64,000 nt of DNA, from NCBI GenBank assembly GCA_052318935.1, contig JBQRKO010000006.1, one strand, 5' to 3'. The position numbers and the translations under genes were made by a program. Of this stretch, positions 62,800-64,000 are shown piece after piece. The first letter of the stretch is position 1. Every line of letters begins with the position of its first letter. Under the pieces are notes generated by a model. It worked only from the letters and a program-made list of their open reading frames with translations, was not told the DNA's origin and made no database searches. This stretch comes from Niallia sp052318935 (GTDB taxonomy: Bacteria > Bacillota > Bacilli > Bacillales > Cytobacillaceae).

Positions 62800-62931
62800 G
62801 TTAGATAACGGTCCAGCTTCAATGCCTATCCTAAAGAAAAAAATAATCTCTTGTCTCCAAAAGTAAAGAGCACACTTCTGGGCCAAGAGATCATTTTTCT
62901 TCAGTGCTAACAATCGTGCCTACGCCTTTCT
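62800..62931 (-). repeat. family-D repeat, copy 3
   Basis: About 132 bp, diverged from copies 1 and 2 (TTAGATAACGGTCCAGC, inner arm CTCTTGTCTCC with GGCCAAGAGA). It ends at TACGCCTTTCT, directly before the stop codon (TTA at 62931) of the BASS transporter. Confidence 0.7.
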
Positions 62932-63899
62932 TACTGTTTCACCGCTGTTTTTATCGAAGCCGGCTTCGAATAGACCATTTTGATCAGATGTCCATAAAAA
63001 GCAGCAAGTATTTGTTGGAACAACATGCCGATGACAACTGGTACTGCTACTTGAGGCGGGAAAAAGCTAACCGCCAAAACAGCTCCTGCGCTAATATTCC
63101 TCATTCCGCCAGTATAGATCATCCCAATCACTTCATCTTTATTTCTTTTCGTTAATACGCCAAGAATCCATGCGAAAAAGTAGCCAGATAAAGCGATAAA
63201 AAAGATAGTTAGTGCAATTTGAATAAACTTTTTATCAATATGGCGTAAATAGGGAGCAACAACAGAGCTATTAATGCCAACAACTGCTGCTAAACCTAGC
63301 TTTGAAAAAGGGGCTAACGTTTTATTCCATTTCTCTGCAACAGACTTGGAATAAAACTGGTTAATGGCCATGCCAGCAATAGAAGGAAGGACAATCATTC
63401 CTAATAACCCCTTCATCATTCCCCATACTTCTAGATGAACCGTTTCTCCAACGAATAAAGACATGCTAAAAGGAACAAGAAAAGGAGAAAGCAACGTATC
63501 TAAAAGGATAATGGCTAATGTAAGCGGCACGTTTCCTTTATACATCGAAACCCAAATAACACTCGTGATGCCAGTTGGAATAACAACGGCTAATGTTAAA
63601 CCCGTGATCGTTAATGGGTCATTTTGAAAAAATAAATGTCCAATCGCAAATGCCCATATCGGGGTGATTAGGTGAAGAACAGCTAAAGTTAAAATTAATG
63701 ATAATGGATGTGTTATTGTATGCTTCACTGATTTGAAGTTAGATGTAAGACTTCCAGTGAAGGTCATTGCAGCAAAAATCCATGGAACTAAAAAGGAAAA
63801 ATGGTGCAGAAAACTAGATAGAATGACTCCGATAATAACACTTGTAGGAGTTAGAAGCGGCATCCATTTTCCGAGAAATGCATTTAAACTTTGTAACAT
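62931..63899 (-). CDS. bile acid:sodium symporter family (BASS) transporter
   Basis: A 322-residue protein with ten membrane segments of the BASS/arsenite-permease fold: MTFTGSLTSNF, GLTLAVVIPTGITSVIWVSMYKGN, GMIVLPSIAGMAIN, and GMIYTGGMRNISAGAVLAVSFFPPQVAVPVVIGML near the C-terminus, typical of bacterial YocS-like members. The substrate is not predictable (organic acids or pantoate in relatives). It ends at the edge of a family-D repeat. The 100 bases from 63900 to the window end show no gene. Confidence 0.82.
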   Translation of the reverse strand: MLQSLNAFLGKWMPLLTPTSVIIGVILSSFLHHFSFLVPWIFAAMTFTGSLTSNFKSVKHTITHPLSLILTLAVLHLITPIWAFAIGHLFFQNDPLTITGLTLAVVIPTGITSVIWVSMYKGNVPLTLAIILLDTLLSPFLVPFSMSLFVGETVHLEVWGMMKGLLGMIVLPSIAGMAINQFYSKSVAEKWNKTLAPFSKLGLAAVVGINSSVVAPYLRHIDKKFIQIALTIFFIALSGYFFAWILGVLTKRNKDEVIGMIYTGGMRNISAGAVLAVSFFPPQVAVPVVIGMLFQQILAAFYGHLIKMVYSKPASIKTAVKQ

Positions 63900-64000
63900 T
63901 TACAGGACTCCAATCGAGATTACTATTCTTCTAAGAATAAATTAGTGTAATTTGTTTCATTATAGCAAAAGAGATCGTACTGTAACGGGAATTTTCGAAA

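Noticed and set aside
62634..62822. Minus-strand frame of 62 codons with repeated LLLDKSSLF
   Set aside because: It is a translation of the 51-bp tandem repeat; no ribosome site.
1..64000. CRISPR arrays, tRNA or rRNA genes, phage or toxin-antitoxin genes, origins
   Set aside because: Searched by eye on both strands; nothing with the required structure was found.

Overview
The window looks like chromosome of a low-GC, spore-forming Bacillaceae (Niallia/Cytobacillus-like is a guess; the sequence alone does not fix the species). Evidence is the AT-rich coding with strong AGGAGG ribosome sites, spore-coat genes, a sporulation-type orphan kinase, T-box and TPP leaders, and Fur, Rex, NsrR and CodY-like sites. 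There is no rRNA, tRNA, CRISPR, phage or transposase gene. Short non-coding repeats are abundant.

Layout. 1-9 kb: T-box-controlled SAM hydrolase, SIMPL protein, flavin oxidoreductase, small exported protein plus YxcD, and the nitric-oxide module hmp/nsrR followed by an EIIC-like permease and a VOC protein. 9-20.5 kb: nested repeats, an orphan histidine kinase, a Fur-controlled hydroxamate siderophore importer (fhuC-fhuD-fhuB-fhuG), ycgT, and a ferric-citrate-type binding protein with two permeases. 20.9-25.5 kb: branched-chain amino acid importer livJHMGF behind CodY-like sites. 25.5-31.2 kb: two small coat proteins, an alkyltransferase-like protein, an M20 amidase, ldh and lctP under Rex. 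31.7-35.5 kb: TPP riboswitch with tenA-ykoE-ykoD-ykoC. 35.9-45.2 kb: two MATE exporters, fni, a second ferric-citrate-type system and niaP. 45.2-46.6 kb: repeat thicket and a probable leader peptide.

The most interesting region is 47.8-60.8 kb. At first sight it is a histidine-utilization (hut) locus, but the HutH-like lyase has lost exactly the Ala-Ser-Gly triad that forms the MIO cofactor, plus two other catalytic positions. It sits beside a BCCT (betaine-type) transporter, a urocanase homologue, an imidazolonepropionase homologue, an M20 carbamoylase-type amidase, a TRZ/ATZ-type amidohydrolase and HutD, with two paralogous AraC-type response regulators. I read this as a catabolic pathway for a trimethylammonium histidine, most likely ergothioneine (alternatively hercynine), ending in glutamate, and not as ordinary histidine degradation.

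The window is also seeded with at least two families of MITE-like elements (about 208-213 bp and 111 bp). They have related GGCT(G/C)T ends and 8-bp target duplications, several of them perfect. One insertion lies exactly in the nsrR stop codon, and another lies between a Fur box and fhuC. The last 3 kb hold a Rex-controlled NADH oxidase, a 51-bp tandem repeat and a BASS-family transporter.
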